Source of the DNA: JABDQZ01 sp050049775
GTDB lineage: Bacteria > Pseudomonadota > Gammaproteobacteria > Chromatiales > Chromatiaceae
DNA: 64,000 bases
NCBI GenBank assembly: GCA_050049775.1
Contig: JASFVP010000013.1
Span: 1 to 64,000, forward strand
Reading direction: 5' to 3'
In this document: positions 34,629 through 43,660 of the stretch, piece by piece
Numbering within the stretch: the first letter of the stretch is position 1
How the letters are laid out: the number at the start of each line of letters is the position of its first letter
Translations under genes and position numbers: made by a program
Notes under the pieces: model-generated
What the model saw: the letters and a program-made list of their open reading frames with translations, nothing else
The model's database searches: none
Told to the model about the DNA's origin: nothing

Positions 34629-36083
34629 ATGCATAGCAAGAGTATTTCCGAACTGGCCGCAGGTCTGCGCGCCGGCGAATTCAGCAGTGTCGAGCTGACA
34701 CGCCATTTTCTTGAGCGCATCAAGCAATATGATGGCGAACTCAACAGTTTCATCAGCTTGTGTGAAGATGAGGCGCTGGCCCAGGCAAAAGCGGCCGATG
34801 CGCGCATTCAGGCCGGTGAAGATGGTTTGCTGATCGGCATTCCGATTGCGCATAAGGATATTTTCTGCACCGACGGTGTGCGCACGTCGTGCGGCTCGAA
34901 GATGCTGGATAATTTCATTGCACCTTACGATGCCACCGTAGTCAGCAAGCTCAAGCAGGCCGGCGTGATCATGCTGGGCAAGACCAACATGGACGAATTC
35001 GCTATGGGCTCGTCCAATGAAACCAGTTTTTACGGCCCGGTGAAAAACCCGTGGGACACGCAGACCGTGCCCGGCGGTTCATCCGGTGGTTCGGCCGCCA
35101 GCGTGGCGGCGCGACTGACGGTCGCGGCAACCGGCACCGACACCGGCGGTTCGATCCGCCAGCCGGCCGCGCTGTGCGGCATTACCGGCATCAAACCGAC
35201 CTACGGACGCATTTCGCGTTACGGTATGATCGCGTTTGCCTCGAGCCTGGATCAGGCTGGGCCGATGGCGCGCAGTGCCGAAGACGCCGCTATTCTGTTA
35301 CAGGCCATGGCAGGTTTCGATGAGCGTGATTCCACCAGCGCCGACCAGGCGGTGCCGGATTATCTGGCCAGCCTCAACGATGATCTCAGTGGTCTGCGCG
35401 TTGGTTTGGCAAAAGAGTTTTTTGGCGACGGCCTGGATGCGGACATTGCCGCTTCGATCAACGCGGCAGTAGAGCGGTTGCGTGAACTCGGTGCCGAGAT
35501 TGTCGACATCAGTCTGCCAAATTCAGCCTTGTCCGTGCCTGTTTATTATGTCGTGGCGCCGGCCGAGTGTTCGTCCAACCTGTCGCGTTTTGACGGTGTG
35601 CGCTTTGGCTATCGCTGCGAAGATCCCAAAGACCTGGAAGACCTGTACAAACGTTCGCGCGCCGAAGGTTTCGGCGCCGAGGTCAAGCGCCGTATTTTGA
35701 TCGGCACCTATGCGCTGTCGGCCGGTTATTACGATGCCTACTACCTGAAAGCGCAGCAGATCCGCCATTTGATCTCGGACGATTTTGAGCAGGCGTTCCA
35801 GCAATGCGATGTGATCCTGGGTCCGACTTCGCCGAGCACGGCGTTCAAAATCGGCGAGAAGGCCGACGACCCGGTCACCATGTATCTGTCGGACATCTAC
35901 ACCATCGCCACCAACCTGGCCGGTTTGCCGGGCATGTCGATTCCGTGTGGCCCGGTCAACGGTATGCCGGTCGGTCTGCAGCTGATTGGCAATTATTTTG
36001 ACGAACCCAGACTGCTGAACGTGGCGCATCGCTACCAGCAGGTCACCGACTGGCACCAGCAGGTGCCGGCCGCTTTTGAGTAA
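34629..36083 (+). CDS. gatA: Asp/Glu-tRNA amidotransferase subunit A
   Basis: 484 residues, amidase-signature glutaminase. Releases ammonia from Gln to amidate Glu-tRNA(Gln) or Asp-tRNA(Asn). The Ser-cisSer-Lys triad is present: K76 (IAHKD), S151 (GGSSGG) and S175 (DTGGSIRQP). The ATG at 34629 follows the gatC stop by 2 nt; a GTG at 34623 is an alternative. Confidence 0.98.
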   Translation: MHSKSISELAAGLRAGEFSSVELTRHFLERIKQYDGELNSFISLCEDEALAQAKAADARIQAGEDGLLIGIPIAHKDIFCTDGVRTSCGSKMLDNFIAPYDATVVSKLKQAGVIMLGKTNMDEFAMGSSNETSFYGPVKNPWDTQTVPGGSSGGSAASVAARLTVAATGTDTGGSIRQPAALCGITGIKPTYGRISRYGMIAFASSLDQAGPMARSAEDAAILLQAMAGFDERDSTSADQAVPDYLASLNDDLSGLRVGLAKEFFGDGLDADIAASINAAVERLRELGAEIVDISLPNSALSVPVYYVVAPAECSSNLSRFDGVRFGYRCEDPKDLEDLYKRSRAEGFGAEVKRRILIGTYALSAGYYDAYYLKAQQIRHLISDDFEQAFQQCDVILGPTSPSTAFKIGEKADDPVTMYLSDIYTIATNLAGLPGMSIPCGPVNGMPVGLQLIGNYFDEPRLLNVAHRYQQVTDWHQQVPAAFE

Positions 36084-36104
36084 AACGGTTACTGGATTTT
36101 TTTT

Positions 36105-37544
36105 ATGCAATGGGAAACTGTCATCGGGCTGGAAATCCACGCTCAACTGGCCACCAGCTCAAAAATTTTCTCCGGCGCTTCCACCGCGTTTGGTGCCGAG
36201 CCCAATACCCAGGCTTGTAACATCGACCTTGGTCTGCCAGGCGTGCTGCCGGTGCTCAATCGCAAGGCGGTCGAGATGGCGGTGCGTTTCGCCAGCGCTA
36301 TTGATGCACAGCTGGCGCGCCGCTCGGTATTTGCGCGCAAGAATTATTTTTATCCCGACCTGCCGAAAGGCTACCAGATCAGCCAGTTCGAATTACCGAT
36401 CGTGGGTCCGGGGCATGTTGAAATTCATCTCGATGATGGTGCCAGCAAATGCGTCGGCGTGACCCGAGCACACCTCGAGGAAGATGCAGGCAAGTCCTTG
36501 CACGAGGATTTTCACGGCTTCACCGGCATCGACCTGAACCGCGCCGGCACGCCGTTACTGGAGATTGTGTCCGAGCCGGATATGCGTTCAGCCAAAGAGG
36601 CGGTGGCTTATGCGCGCAAGATTCACCAGCTGGTGCAATACATCGGCATTTGCGATGGCAACATGCAGGAAGGCTCGTTCCGCTGTGATGCCAACGTATC
36701 GGTGCGGCCAATGGGACAGGAAAAACTAGGCACGCGTGCGGAACTGAAAAACATCAACTCATTTCGTTTCCTGGAGCGCGCCATCAATTTCGAAGTCGAA
36801 CGCCAGATCGATTTGATCGAATCCGGTGGTGAGGTGGTGCAGGAAACGCGCCTGTACGATTCCAACAAGGACGAGACACGCTCGATGCGCTCCAAGGAAG
36901 AGGCCAACGATTACCGCTATTTTCCGGACCCGGATCTGTTGCCGGTCGAGATTGATGAAGCCTTCATCAGTGACGTTACCGCGAGCATGCCGGAATTGCC
37001 GGACGCCAAACTGGAGCGCTTCAAGGCCGAATACGGCCTTACCGATCAGGATGCCATGCAACTGACCGCTACGCTGGCGCAGGCCGACTACTTCGAACAG
37101 GTTGCCGGTTTATCCGGCGATGCACGGCTGTCGGCCAACTGGATCAATAGTGAACTCAGCGGCGCGCTCAACAAGGCCGGGCTGGAACTGGAGCAGTCAC
37201 CGATCAGTGCCGACATGCTGGCCGGCATGCTCAAGCGAATTGCCGACAACACCATTTCCGGCAAGATCGCCAAGCAGGTATTCGAAGCCATGTGGAATGG
37301 AGAAGGCGATGCCGATGCCATCATCGAGGCACGCGGTCTGGTGCAGATCACTGACAGCGGTGCGATCGAAAAAATCGTCGATGAAGTCATTGCCAACAAC
37401 CCGCAGCAGGTGGATAACTACCGCAGTGCTGACGAGGCCAAGCGGCCGAAAATGCTCGGCTTCTTTGTCGGTCAGGTGATGAAGGCGTCCAAGGGCAAGG
37501 CCAATCCGCAACAGGTCAACGAGCTGCTGCGCCAAAAACTCTAG
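36105..37544 (+). CDS. gatB: Asp/Glu-tRNA amidotransferase subunit B
   Basis: 479 residues. Kinase-like subunit that activates the misacylated tRNA; motifs WETVIGLEIHAQL, FYPDLPKGYQISQ, GIDLNRAGTPLLEIVSEPD and RCDANVS, with a C-terminal YqeY-like tail for tRNA binding. Complete (E. coli lacks the system; other gammaproteobacteria have 475-480 residues). It ends 5 bases from the convergent HopJ-family gene. Confidence 0.98.
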   Translation: MQWETVIGLEIHAQLATSSKIFSGASTAFGAEPNTQACNIDLGLPGVLPVLNRKAVEMAVRFASAIDAQLARRSVFARKNYFYPDLPKGYQISQFELPIVGPGHVEIHLDDGASKCVGVTRAHLEEDAGKSLHEDFHGFTGIDLNRAGTPLLEIVSEPDMRSAKEAVAYARKIHQLVQYIGICDGNMQEGSFRCDANVSVRPMGQEKLGTRAELKNINSFRFLERAINFEVERQIDLIESGGEVVQETRLYDSNKDETRSMRSKEEANDYRYFPDPDLLPVEIDEAFISDVTASMPELPDAKLERFKAEYGLTDQDAMQLTATLAQADYFEQVAGLSGDARLSANWINSELSGALNKAGLELEQSPISADMLAGMLKRIADNTISGKIAKQVFEAMWNGEGDADAIIEARGLVQITDSGAIEKIVDEVIANNPQQVDNYRSADEAKRPKMLGFFVGQVMKASKGKANPQQVNELLRQKL

Positions 37545-37549
37545 AGGCT

Positions 37550-37900
37550 TTATTTGCGCGGCGTCAGCACGTCGTCCCGTTCAAACTGAATGCCGGGCCA
37601 GCCTGTCTGGATGAACTGGCGGATGTTGGCATGGTTGGTGCCATGTGGGTGGCGCAACACATCATCGCGGTAATAATGACCAAAACAGGCCAGCGTCTGC
37701 TGTTCGCTGAGACTGTGTAAGCGGGCGAACGCAAAAATCTTGCACGAGCCTTCATTACTACCGGCTGCGTTATTGACGGCGCCGTTGCGAAACACGCTGG
37801 GGCGATAATCGTAGTGCTGCTTGATCACGTTAATACAGTCCTCAAAGCTGATGCTTTCCGGGCTGCTGTTCAACACATCCAGAAATTCTTCAAGTTGCAT
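37550..37900 (-). CDS. HopJ family protein (function unknown)
   Basis: 116 residues. Matches the HopJ family by RPSVFRNGAVNNAAGSNEGS, CKIFAFARLHSLSEQQTLA, FGHYYRDDV and NIRQFIQTGWPGIQF. The family name derives from a Pseudomonas effector candidate, but the protein is widespread in non-pathogens and no secretion signal or type III genes are present here, so a housekeeping role is more likely. The ATG at 37900 lies 4 bases after the methyltransferase stop. Confidence 0.85.
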   Translation of the reverse strand: MQLEEFLDVLNSSPESISFEDCINVIKQHYDYRPSVFRNGAVNNAAGSNEGSCKIFAFARLHSLSEQQTLACFGHYYRDDVLRHPHGTNHANIRQFIQTGWPGIQFERDDVLTPRK

Positions 37901-37904
37901 CGCA

Positions 37905-38507
37905 TCACTCCCGCGTGGCCATGGCGACCGTGTAGGTCTGGCCCTGCTTGATTTTCTTGTGATTGCCAAACACCTGCATGAACGCCTTGGCGATGAACTT
38001 GCGCAGCCCGGAGATGACCACGACATAAATACGTGCGCCCGGTTGCATGCGTGAAAAGGCATCGTAAAAGAACAGGTAATAATGCTCTTTGGAAGTCTTG
38101 GCCGGCAGGTTGGTGACCACCAGCGTGAAGGTTTCGTCACCCAGGTCGCGACAACCGTCGCTGAGCTGGATGTTGACGTTGCTGATGTGATTGATGGCGG
38201 CATTCTTTTGGGCGTATTCAATCGCCACAAAATCCTTGTCGACCAGCGTGCAAAAACCTTGCGGTGCGTTGCGTGCGATAGTCAGGCCGATCGGGCCATA
38301 GCCGCAGCCGAGATCAAGCGCCCGGTCATCGGGGCGGATGTCGAGATGGTCGAGCAGCAAGCGGGTGCCATTGTCGATCGCCTTGGGCGAGAACAGCCCC
38401 CAGGTGGTGTGGAATTCGTAATCGTCGCCCTTGAGCTTGTCATGGAAAACGATGTCCTGGCGCAATTGCTTGAGGTAATCCTCTGCCGAGAGCAAGGTGC
38501 TGGTCAT
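37905..38507 (-). CDS. Class I SAM-dependent methyltransferase, RsmC/RlmG-like
   Basis: 200 residues. Methyltransferase-small fold with SAM-binding ALDLGCGYGPIGLTIA and an acidic VDKD. The usual NPPF/NPPY catalytic loop reads TNLPAKT, so the canonical amino-methyltransferase motif is altered. HTTWGLFSPKAIDNGTRLLL resembles the start of the RsmC/RlmG catalytic domain; these act on guanine of rRNA. It lacks the N-terminal duplicated domain of E. coli RsmC (343 residues). Target unknown. Overlaps the upstream esterase gene by 4 nt. Confidence 0.8.
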   Translation of the reverse strand: MTSTLLSAEDYLKQLRQDIVFHDKLKGDDYEFHTTWGLFSPKAIDNGTRLLLDHLDIRPDDRALDLGCGYGPIGLTIARNAPQGFCTLVDKDFVAIEYAQKNAAINHISNVNIQLSDGCRDLGDETFTLVVTNLPAKTSKEHYYLFFYDAFSRMQPGARIYVVVISGLRKFIAKAFMQVFGNHKKIKQGQTYTVAMATRE

Positions 38508-39082
38508 GGTTGCTGCCGTTGTAGAAAGTCGTCAATGGCCGGCAGGCAGCTCTCCAAGTGTTCGAACCGGTGATTGCCGCCGGGCTGACTAATGATAGTT
38601 TGGCCGCGGTAAAAAGTCTCGGCGTCACGGTAATCCAGCACTTCATCACCCTGTTGCAGCAACACCAGATAACGTTCCTGCTCATCGAGCTGTTCGCGCT
38701 TGATTGCCCTGAGCTGTTGAATGTGCGCCTCGGTCAATTCGATGCGTTCACCACTGCACCAGTGGCTGTGCTCGCCGACGTGCGGTTGCAGCACGGCAGC
38801 CGCGTCCACCGCTGGATTGATCAGTACGGCCGGAATGGGGGTTTCGCGATTGAGCCAGGTGGCGTAATACGAGCCCAGCGACGAGCTGATTGTCAGCACG
38901 GGCGATTCAGTGGCGATGATGTTTTGCAGTATCTGCAGGCTGTCGGCCGGGTTGACTGGCAGGTCCGGTGCGATCAGGCGTTGTGCACCGAAGTGCTGGC
39001 GCAACAGGCTGGCCTTGACGCCATTGCCGCAGCTGGCGAAACCGTGAATGAACAGAATCCTGGCGTCCGCTGACAATGGCAT
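38504..39082 (-). CDS. YqiA-type alpha/beta hydrolase
   Basis: 192 residues. Oxyanion region LFIHGFASCG, nucleophile Ser in SSSLGSYYA, Asp in LLQQGDEVLDYRDA, and His in GGNHRFEH, matching YqiA/YcfP esterases. Substrate unknown. Follows moeB by 4 bases and overlaps the methyltransferase by 4, so the group is co-transcribed. Confidence 0.87.
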   Translation of the reverse strand: MPLSADARILFIHGFASCGNGVKASLLRQHFGAQRLIAPDLPVNPADSLQILQNIIATESPVLTISSSLGSYYATWLNRETPIPAVLINPAVDAAAVLQPHVGEHSHWCSGERIELTEAHIQQLRAIKREQLDEQERYLVLLQQGDEVLDYRDAETFYRGQTIISQPGGNHRFEHLESCLPAIDDFLQRQQP

Positions 39083-39086
39083 GTTT

Positions 39087-39836
39087 TCAACCGGCTTTTT
39101 TCTGACATACCGGGCATTTCGGATCGGCTTTCAGCTTGATTTCGCGCCACTGCATGTGCAGCGCATCCAGAATCAGCAGGTGTCCTTGCAAGGTCGAACC
39201 GCTACCGGTGAGCAGCTTGATGGTTTCGGTGGCCTGCATCGAACCGATGATGCCAACCACGGGGGCGAGCACGCCGTTTTCGGTGCAGCTTTCGTCTTCC
39301 TCGCCTTCGCTCCCGTACAGACATTGGTAGCAGGCCGAACCGGGCTGGTTGTCAAAGGTGGTGATCTGGCCTTCCCAGCGGATGGCTGCGCCCGACACCA
39401 GTGGTTTGTGTTCGGCCACGCACAGGCGGTTGATCATGAAACGCGTTGAGAAGTTATCGGTGGCGTCGACGGTGACATCGGTCCGTTGAATGTGTTGTTG
39501 TAACTGCGCTTCGTCGAGCAGTGATTCAACGATATCGATCTGGCAGTCCGGATTGAGCTTGCGCAGTTTTTTGCGTGCCGACTTCACCTTGGCCTGACCG
39601 ATGTTGCCGGTGTGATGCACGATCTGGCGTTGCAGGTTGGACAGGTCAACCGTATCGAAATCCACCAGCGTCAGGTGGCCGACACCGGCTGCCGCCAGGT
39701 ACATCGCAATCGGTGAGCCGAGTCCGCCGACGCCAATCAGCAGCACATGCGAATCCAGCAGTTTTTGCTGACCTTCGATGCCGATTTCAGGCAGCATGAT
39801 CTGCCGCGAATAGTGGAGAAGTCTGTTGTCGTCCAA
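39087..39836 (-). CDS. moeB: Molybdopterin-synthase adenylyltransferase MoeB/ThiF family
   Basis: 249 residues, E1-like. Activates the C-terminal Gly-Gly of a sulfur-carrier protein (MoaD or ThiS) by adenylation. Nucleotide site GVGGLGSPIAMYLAAAGVG, DLSNLQRQ, VDATDNF and zinc Cys pairs CYQC and CPVC are present. MoeB is favoured over ThiF by the hemA-prfA-prmC-moeB order of gammaproteobacteria. Complete length. Confidence 0.92.
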   Translation of the reverse strand: MDDNRLLHYSRQIMLPEIGIEGQQKLLDSHVLLIGVGGLGSPIAMYLAAAGVGHLTLVDFDTVDLSNLQRQIVHHTGNIGQAKVKSARKKLRKLNPDCQIDIVESLLDEAQLQQHIQRTDVTVDATDNFSTRFMINRLCVAEHKPLVSGAAIRWEGQITTFDNQPGSACYQCLYGSEGEEDESCTENGVLAPVVGIIGSMQATETIKLLTGSGSTLQGHLLILDALHMQWREIKLKADPKCPVCQKKAG

Positions 39837-39848
39837 AACTGAAAAAAA

Positions 39849-40259
39849 CTACAGGTATTTGCGCCAGTGGGTCGGGCGCTGGTCACGACATCCGTGTTTC
39901 ATGTTTTGATAACGTTTGATGAAGACTTTCTGTGTACAGTTGCTGTCACCGTGTTCGCAGCCGCAATTGGCGCGCTGGGTTTCTTCGGTGTAGTAATACA
40001 GGGCGCGCTTGAGGCGATACATGAGGCGATTGTCGAGGTGAAAGCCCATCTCGGCGAGGATTTCCTCAATCTGTTGCAGGGTGATGTGCAACACGTTGTA
40101 GCTGATGGTCATCAGTATCGGCGAGACAAAATGTACCCGTTCTACGCCTTTGATGTCGGACAGCAACAGCACGGCTGATTGCGCCTGATTCGGATCAGGG
40201 TGCAACTTGCTGAAGGCGATCTCGCGATGCTTGGTCAGGCTGTCGGCTTGATTGTCCAT
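39849..40259 (-). CDS. Conserved-looking hypothetical protein, HMA-like fold with Cys/His tail
   Basis: 136 residues; I do not recognise the family. Residues ~28-90 have a beta-alpha-beta-beta-alpha-beta pattern like a heavy-metal-associated (HMA) domain (SDIKGVERVHFV, MTISYNVLHITLQQIEEILAEMGF), but without the CxxC metal loop. The C-terminal 40 residues carry C99, C101, H103, C108, H122, C124 and H131, which could bind a metal. ATG at 40259 chosen (AGGA close upstream); a TTG at 40286 is possible. It lies between prmC and moeB on the same strand, 12 bases before moeB. Confidence 0.7.
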   Translation of the reverse strand: MDNQADSLTKHREIAFSKLHPDPNQAQSAVLLLSDIKGVERVHFVSPILMTISYNVLHITLQQIEEILAEMGFHLDNRLMYRLKRALYYYTEETQRANCGCEHGDSNCTQKVFIKRYQNMKHGCRDQRPTHWRKYL

Positions 40260-40310
40260 AGTCCTGATACTAACGTGGACAAGCAATAAATCAAGATTTT
40301 TTACAGGGGA

Positions 40311-41165
40311 TTAGGCGGGGCGAAATCCCAGTGTAATGCGCTCATGGCTGGCGTAATCCGACAGCGTTTCAATGCCATAGTAAGCCTGTTCCTGAAACAG
40401 TCGGCGTACCTTGTTGCCTTGCTGATAACCGTGTTCGACCAGTAACGCCGCGTTGTCACGTAAATAAGCGCGGGCGTCGGCAATGATTTGTTGCAGGTCA
40501 TCCAGTCCCTCGGGGCCGGCGGCCAGTGCCTCCAGCGGTTCAAAGCGTAGGTCGCCGCGGCCCAGGTGCGGGTCCGCGGATTCAATGTAGGGCGGGTTGC
40601 TGACGATCAGATCAAATTGTTGTGGCTGGATCTGTTTGAACCAGTCGCTTTTTTGTGTCGCCACCGGTAGACCGAGGCGGCTGAAATTGCGGCTGGCGAC
40701 TTCCAGTGCTGCGCTTGAGCGGTCTGTGGCGAGCAGACACCAGTCGGGCCGTTCACTGGCCAGAGCTGCGGCAATGGCGCCACTGCCGGTGCCGAGGTCG
40801 AGTACGTGCATTTCCTTGTGATCGGCAAAGCGCTGCAACACGGTTTCGACCATGAGTTCGGTTTCCGGTCGTGGAATCAGGGTCTGCTCGGTGACTTCGA
40901 GTGATAGCCCCCAGAATTCACGTGTGCCGGTGATGTGGCTGATCGGTTCACCGTGGCAACGGCGTTGTAGCAGTTGCTGAAATATTTCGATCTGGTCATC
41001 CGTCAGTGTCTTGTCCGGCCAGGCGATCAGCCAGGTGCGGCCCTTGTCGAGCACGTGGCCAAGTAGCAGGGCGGCCTCGAGACGGAAGTCGATGTCCGGG
41101 TTTTGCGCCAGCTGTTGCTCGGCCTGTTGCAGCGCCTGCTGGACGCTGGTTGGCGTCTCACTCAT
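40311..41165 (-). CDS. prmC: Peptide chain release factor N5-glutamine methyltransferase
   Basis: About 284 residues. Methylates the Gln of the GGQ motif in release factors RF1 and RF2. SAM motif VLDLGTGSGAIAAALA and catalytic NPPY (IVSNPPYIES) present; N-terminal helical domain binds the release factor. The ATG at 41165 overlaps prfA by 8 bases (a GTG at 41168 is equivalent). Its substrate RF1 is the gene immediately upstream. Confidence 0.97.
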   Translation of the reverse strand: MSETPTSVQQALQQAEQQLAQNPDIDFRLEAALLLGHVLDKGRTWLIAWPDKTLTDDQIEIFQQLLQRRCHGEPISHITGTREFWGLSLEVTEQTLIPRPETELMVETVLQRFADHKEMHVLDLGTGSGAIAAALASERPDWCLLATDRSSAALEVASRNFSRLGLPVATQKSDWFKQIQPQQFDLIVSNPPYIESADPHLGRGDLRFEPLEALAAGPEGLDDLQQIIADARAYLRDNAALLVEHGYQQGNKVRRLFQEQAYYGIETLSDYASHERITLGFRPA

Positions 41166-42240
41166 CACCGGCCAGGCTGGCGAGCTGCTCGGCCTGGTGT
41201 TCCTGCAGTAGCGGGTCGATCACCTGATCGAGTTCACCCTGCATGACTTCATCGAGTTTGTACAGCGTTAGGTTGATGCGGTGGTCAGTGAGGCGGCCTT
41301 GCGGGAAGTTGTAGGTGCGGATGCGCTCGGAACGATCACCGCTGCCAACCTGCAGTTTGCGATCCTGCGCCCGTGCGCTGGCCTGTTGCTCCTGCGCTTG
41401 CGACAACAGGTGTGATTGCAACAGCGACATGGCGCGTGCCTTGTTTTTATGCTGTGAACGTTCGTCCTGGCATTCGACCACGATACCGGTGGGTAAATGG
41501 GTGATGCGCACGGCCGAGTCGGTTTTGTTGACGTGCTGGCCGCCGGCGCCGGAAGCGCGATAGGTATCGATGCGCAGGTCGTTGCTGTTGATGTCAAACG
41601 AGTCGATGGCATCGGCTTCGGGTAGGATCGCCACGGTGCAGGCGGAAGTGTGGATGCGGCCCTGGGACTCGGTCTCGGGCACGCGTTGTACGCGATGGGT
41701 GCCGGATTCAAATTTCAGCCGTGAGTAAACGCTCGGGCCACTGATGCGGCTGATGACTTCCTTGTAACCACCGAGTTCACCTTCGCTGGCGCTGATGATT
41801 TCGGCTTTCCAGCCACGGCGTTCGGCGTAACGGAAATACATGCGCAACAGATCGGCGGCGAACAGTGCCGATTCGGCGCCGCCGGTGCCGGCGCGGATTT
41901 CCAGGAAAATGTTTTTGGTGTCGTTCGGGTCTTGCGGCAGCAACAGTGCTTGCAGGGCTGGCTCCAGTTCCGCTATGTTGTCTTCGGCTTCGGCGATGCT
42001 TTCCCTGGCCAGCTCGGCCATTTCCGGATCGTTCAACATTTCTTGCGAGGTTTCGATTTCATCGCTGAGTTGCCGGTAACGTCGGTAGTTGTCGACCACC
42101 GGTTCGAGCTGTGCGTATTCCTGGCTGAGGGAGCGAAAACGGTCCTGATTGCTCTGTACCTCGGCGTCGGCCAGCAACGCGGTGATTTCCTCGAAGCGCT
42201 CACCGAGGGCTTCGAGTTTGTCGCGGATTCGGGCTTTCAT
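41158..42240 (-). CDS. prfA: Peptide chain release factor 1
   Basis: 360 residues. Terminates translation at UAA and UAG. Codon-recognition tripeptide PET (188-190, PxT type) and catalytic GGQ (233-235, in GAGGQHVNKTDS) are visible. Overlaps hemA by 4 nt at its start and prmC by 8 at its end. Confidence 0.99.
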   Translation of the reverse strand: MKARIRDKLEALGERFEEITALLADAEVQSNQDRFRSLSQEYAQLEPVVDNYRRYRQLSDEIETSQEMLNDPEMAELARESIAEAEDNIAELEPALQALLLPQDPNDTKNIFLEIRAGTGGAESALFAADLLRMYFRYAERRGWKAEIISASEGELGGYKEVISRISGPSVYSRLKFESGTHRVQRVPETESQGRIHTSACTVAILPEADAIDSFDINSNDLRIDTYRASGAGGQHVNKTDSAVRITHLPTGIVVECQDERSQHKNKARAMSLLQSHLLSQAQEQQASARAQDRKLQVGSGDRSERIRTYNFPQGRLTDHRINLTLYKLDEVMQGELDQVIDPLLQEHQAEQLASLAGDE

Positions 42241-43505
42241 TGTTTGTTATCGGGCAGGTTGAGCTGGAACAGCGCGTTGGCGGCTTGCAGTAACTCGCGA
42301 TCGCCATTGCTGCTGGCCTGACGCAACTGGTGGCTGGGTGCATGCAGCAGCTTGTTGGTCAGGGTGTGGGCGAGAAACGCCAGGGTCTCATCGGCCGATT
42401 TGCCATTTTCCAGCATGCGCTGGGCGCGCTGTAACACTTCATCGCGCGTTTGTTCGGCCTGCTCGCGATAATTCTGGATCAGGGTGACGGCATCGAGCGA
42501 GCGCAGCCAGGCCATGAAGTCCTGGGTTTGCAGGTCGATGATTTCGCGTGCCTGTTCGGCGGCGTCCTGACGCGAGCGCAGGTTTTCCTGGATGACTTCC
42601 TGCAGGTCGTCGACGGAGTACAGATACACGTCATCGAGTTGACTGACTTCGGCCTCGATGTCACGTGGTACGGCGATGTCGACCATGAACATGGGCTTGT
42701 GGCGCCGCGCCTTGAGCGCACTTTCCACTGTGCCCTTGCCAAGCACCGGCAGCGGACTGGCGGTGGAGGAAATGACGATGTCGGCTTCCGCCAGATGGCC
42801 AGGGATCTCGGTCAGGCTGATGGCGTAACCGTCAAACTGTACCGCCAGTTCGTGGGCGCGGTCGACGGTGCGATTGGCGACGATCATGCGGCCGATGCCT
42901 TGCTGGTGCAAATGCCGCGCCGCCAGTTCGATGGTTTCACCGGCGCCGATCAGCAAGGCGGTCTGGTTGCTGGTGTCGCTGAAAATCTGTCGTGCCAGCG
43001 TGACGGCGGCAAATGCGACCGAAACCGGGCTTGAGCCGATGGCGGTATCGGTGCGCACCTGTTTGGCGGCCGAGAAGGTGTGCTGGAACAGACGGCCGAG
43101 CAGTTTGCCGGTGGCGCCGGATTCGCAGGCGGTCTGGTAAGCGCTTTTTACCTGACCGAGGATTTGTGGCTCGCCGAGCACCAGCGAATCCAGTCCGCTG
43201 GAGACGCTGAGCAAATGCGTTACCGCCTGTTCCTGCTGGTAGGCGTACAGGTACGGATTGACGTTGACCGGATCGAGGCCGTGAAAGCGGCTCATCCACT
43301 GGCACAGATCATCGTGACTGTGCTTGTCGGTGATGCAATACAACTCGGTGCGGTTGCAGGTCGACAGGATCACGGCTTCGCGCACGCCGAGTTTTTCGGT
43401 CAGGTCGCGCAGTGCGGCGACGATAATATCAGGCCCGAAAGTCAGGTGTTCCCGTACATCGACGGGTGCGGTTTTATGATTCAGGCCTATGACTTGCAGG
43501 GACAT
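42237..43505 (-). CDS. hemA: Glutamyl-tRNA reductase
   Basis: 422 residues. First step of C5 haem synthesis: reduces Glu-tRNA(Glu) with NADPH. Catalytic Cys in LSTCNRTELYC (about residue 50), GLDSLVLGEPQILGQVK, nucleotide site LLIGAGETIELAARHL, and the C-terminal dimerisation helix. First gene of hemA-prfA-prmC; divergent from the TPR lipoprotein gene with 155 AT-rich bases between. Confidence 0.99.
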   Translation of the reverse strand: MSLQVIGLNHKTAPVDVREHLTFGPDIIVAALRDLTEKLGVREAVILSTCNRTELYCITDKHSHDDLCQWMSRFHGLDPVNVNPYLYAYQQEQAVTHLLSVSSGLDSLVLGEPQILGQVKSAYQTACESGATGKLLGRLFQHTFSAAKQVRTDTAIGSSPVSVAFAAVTLARQIFSDTSNQTALLIGAGETIELAARHLHQQGIGRMIVANRTVDRAHELAVQFDGYAISLTEIPGHLAEADIVISSTASPLPVLGKGTVESALKARRHKPMFMVDIAVPRDIEAEVSQLDDVYLYSVDDLQEVIQENLRSRQDAAEQAREIIDLQTQDFMAWLRSLDAVTLIQNYREQAEQTRDEVLQRAQRMLENGKSADETLAFLAHTLTNKLLHAPSHQLRQASSNGDRELLQAANALFQLNLPDNKQ

Positions 43506-43660
43506 TATGAAAATCGGTTTGGGATTAATAAGGCAAATTTTGTAATATCAATAAGTTAAATTCAAGTTTTTACATAGCTGGTTGAACTGTTTTTAATCTT
43601 GCTACACTAAATCAATAGCCATTCTCCGCTGTATAAAGACGCTGTCTGTCAGGGATCATC

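Noticed and set aside
37550..37900. HopJ-family gene as a type III secretion effector
   Set aside because: No type III system or secretion signal is visible, and the family is widespread in free-living bacteria.
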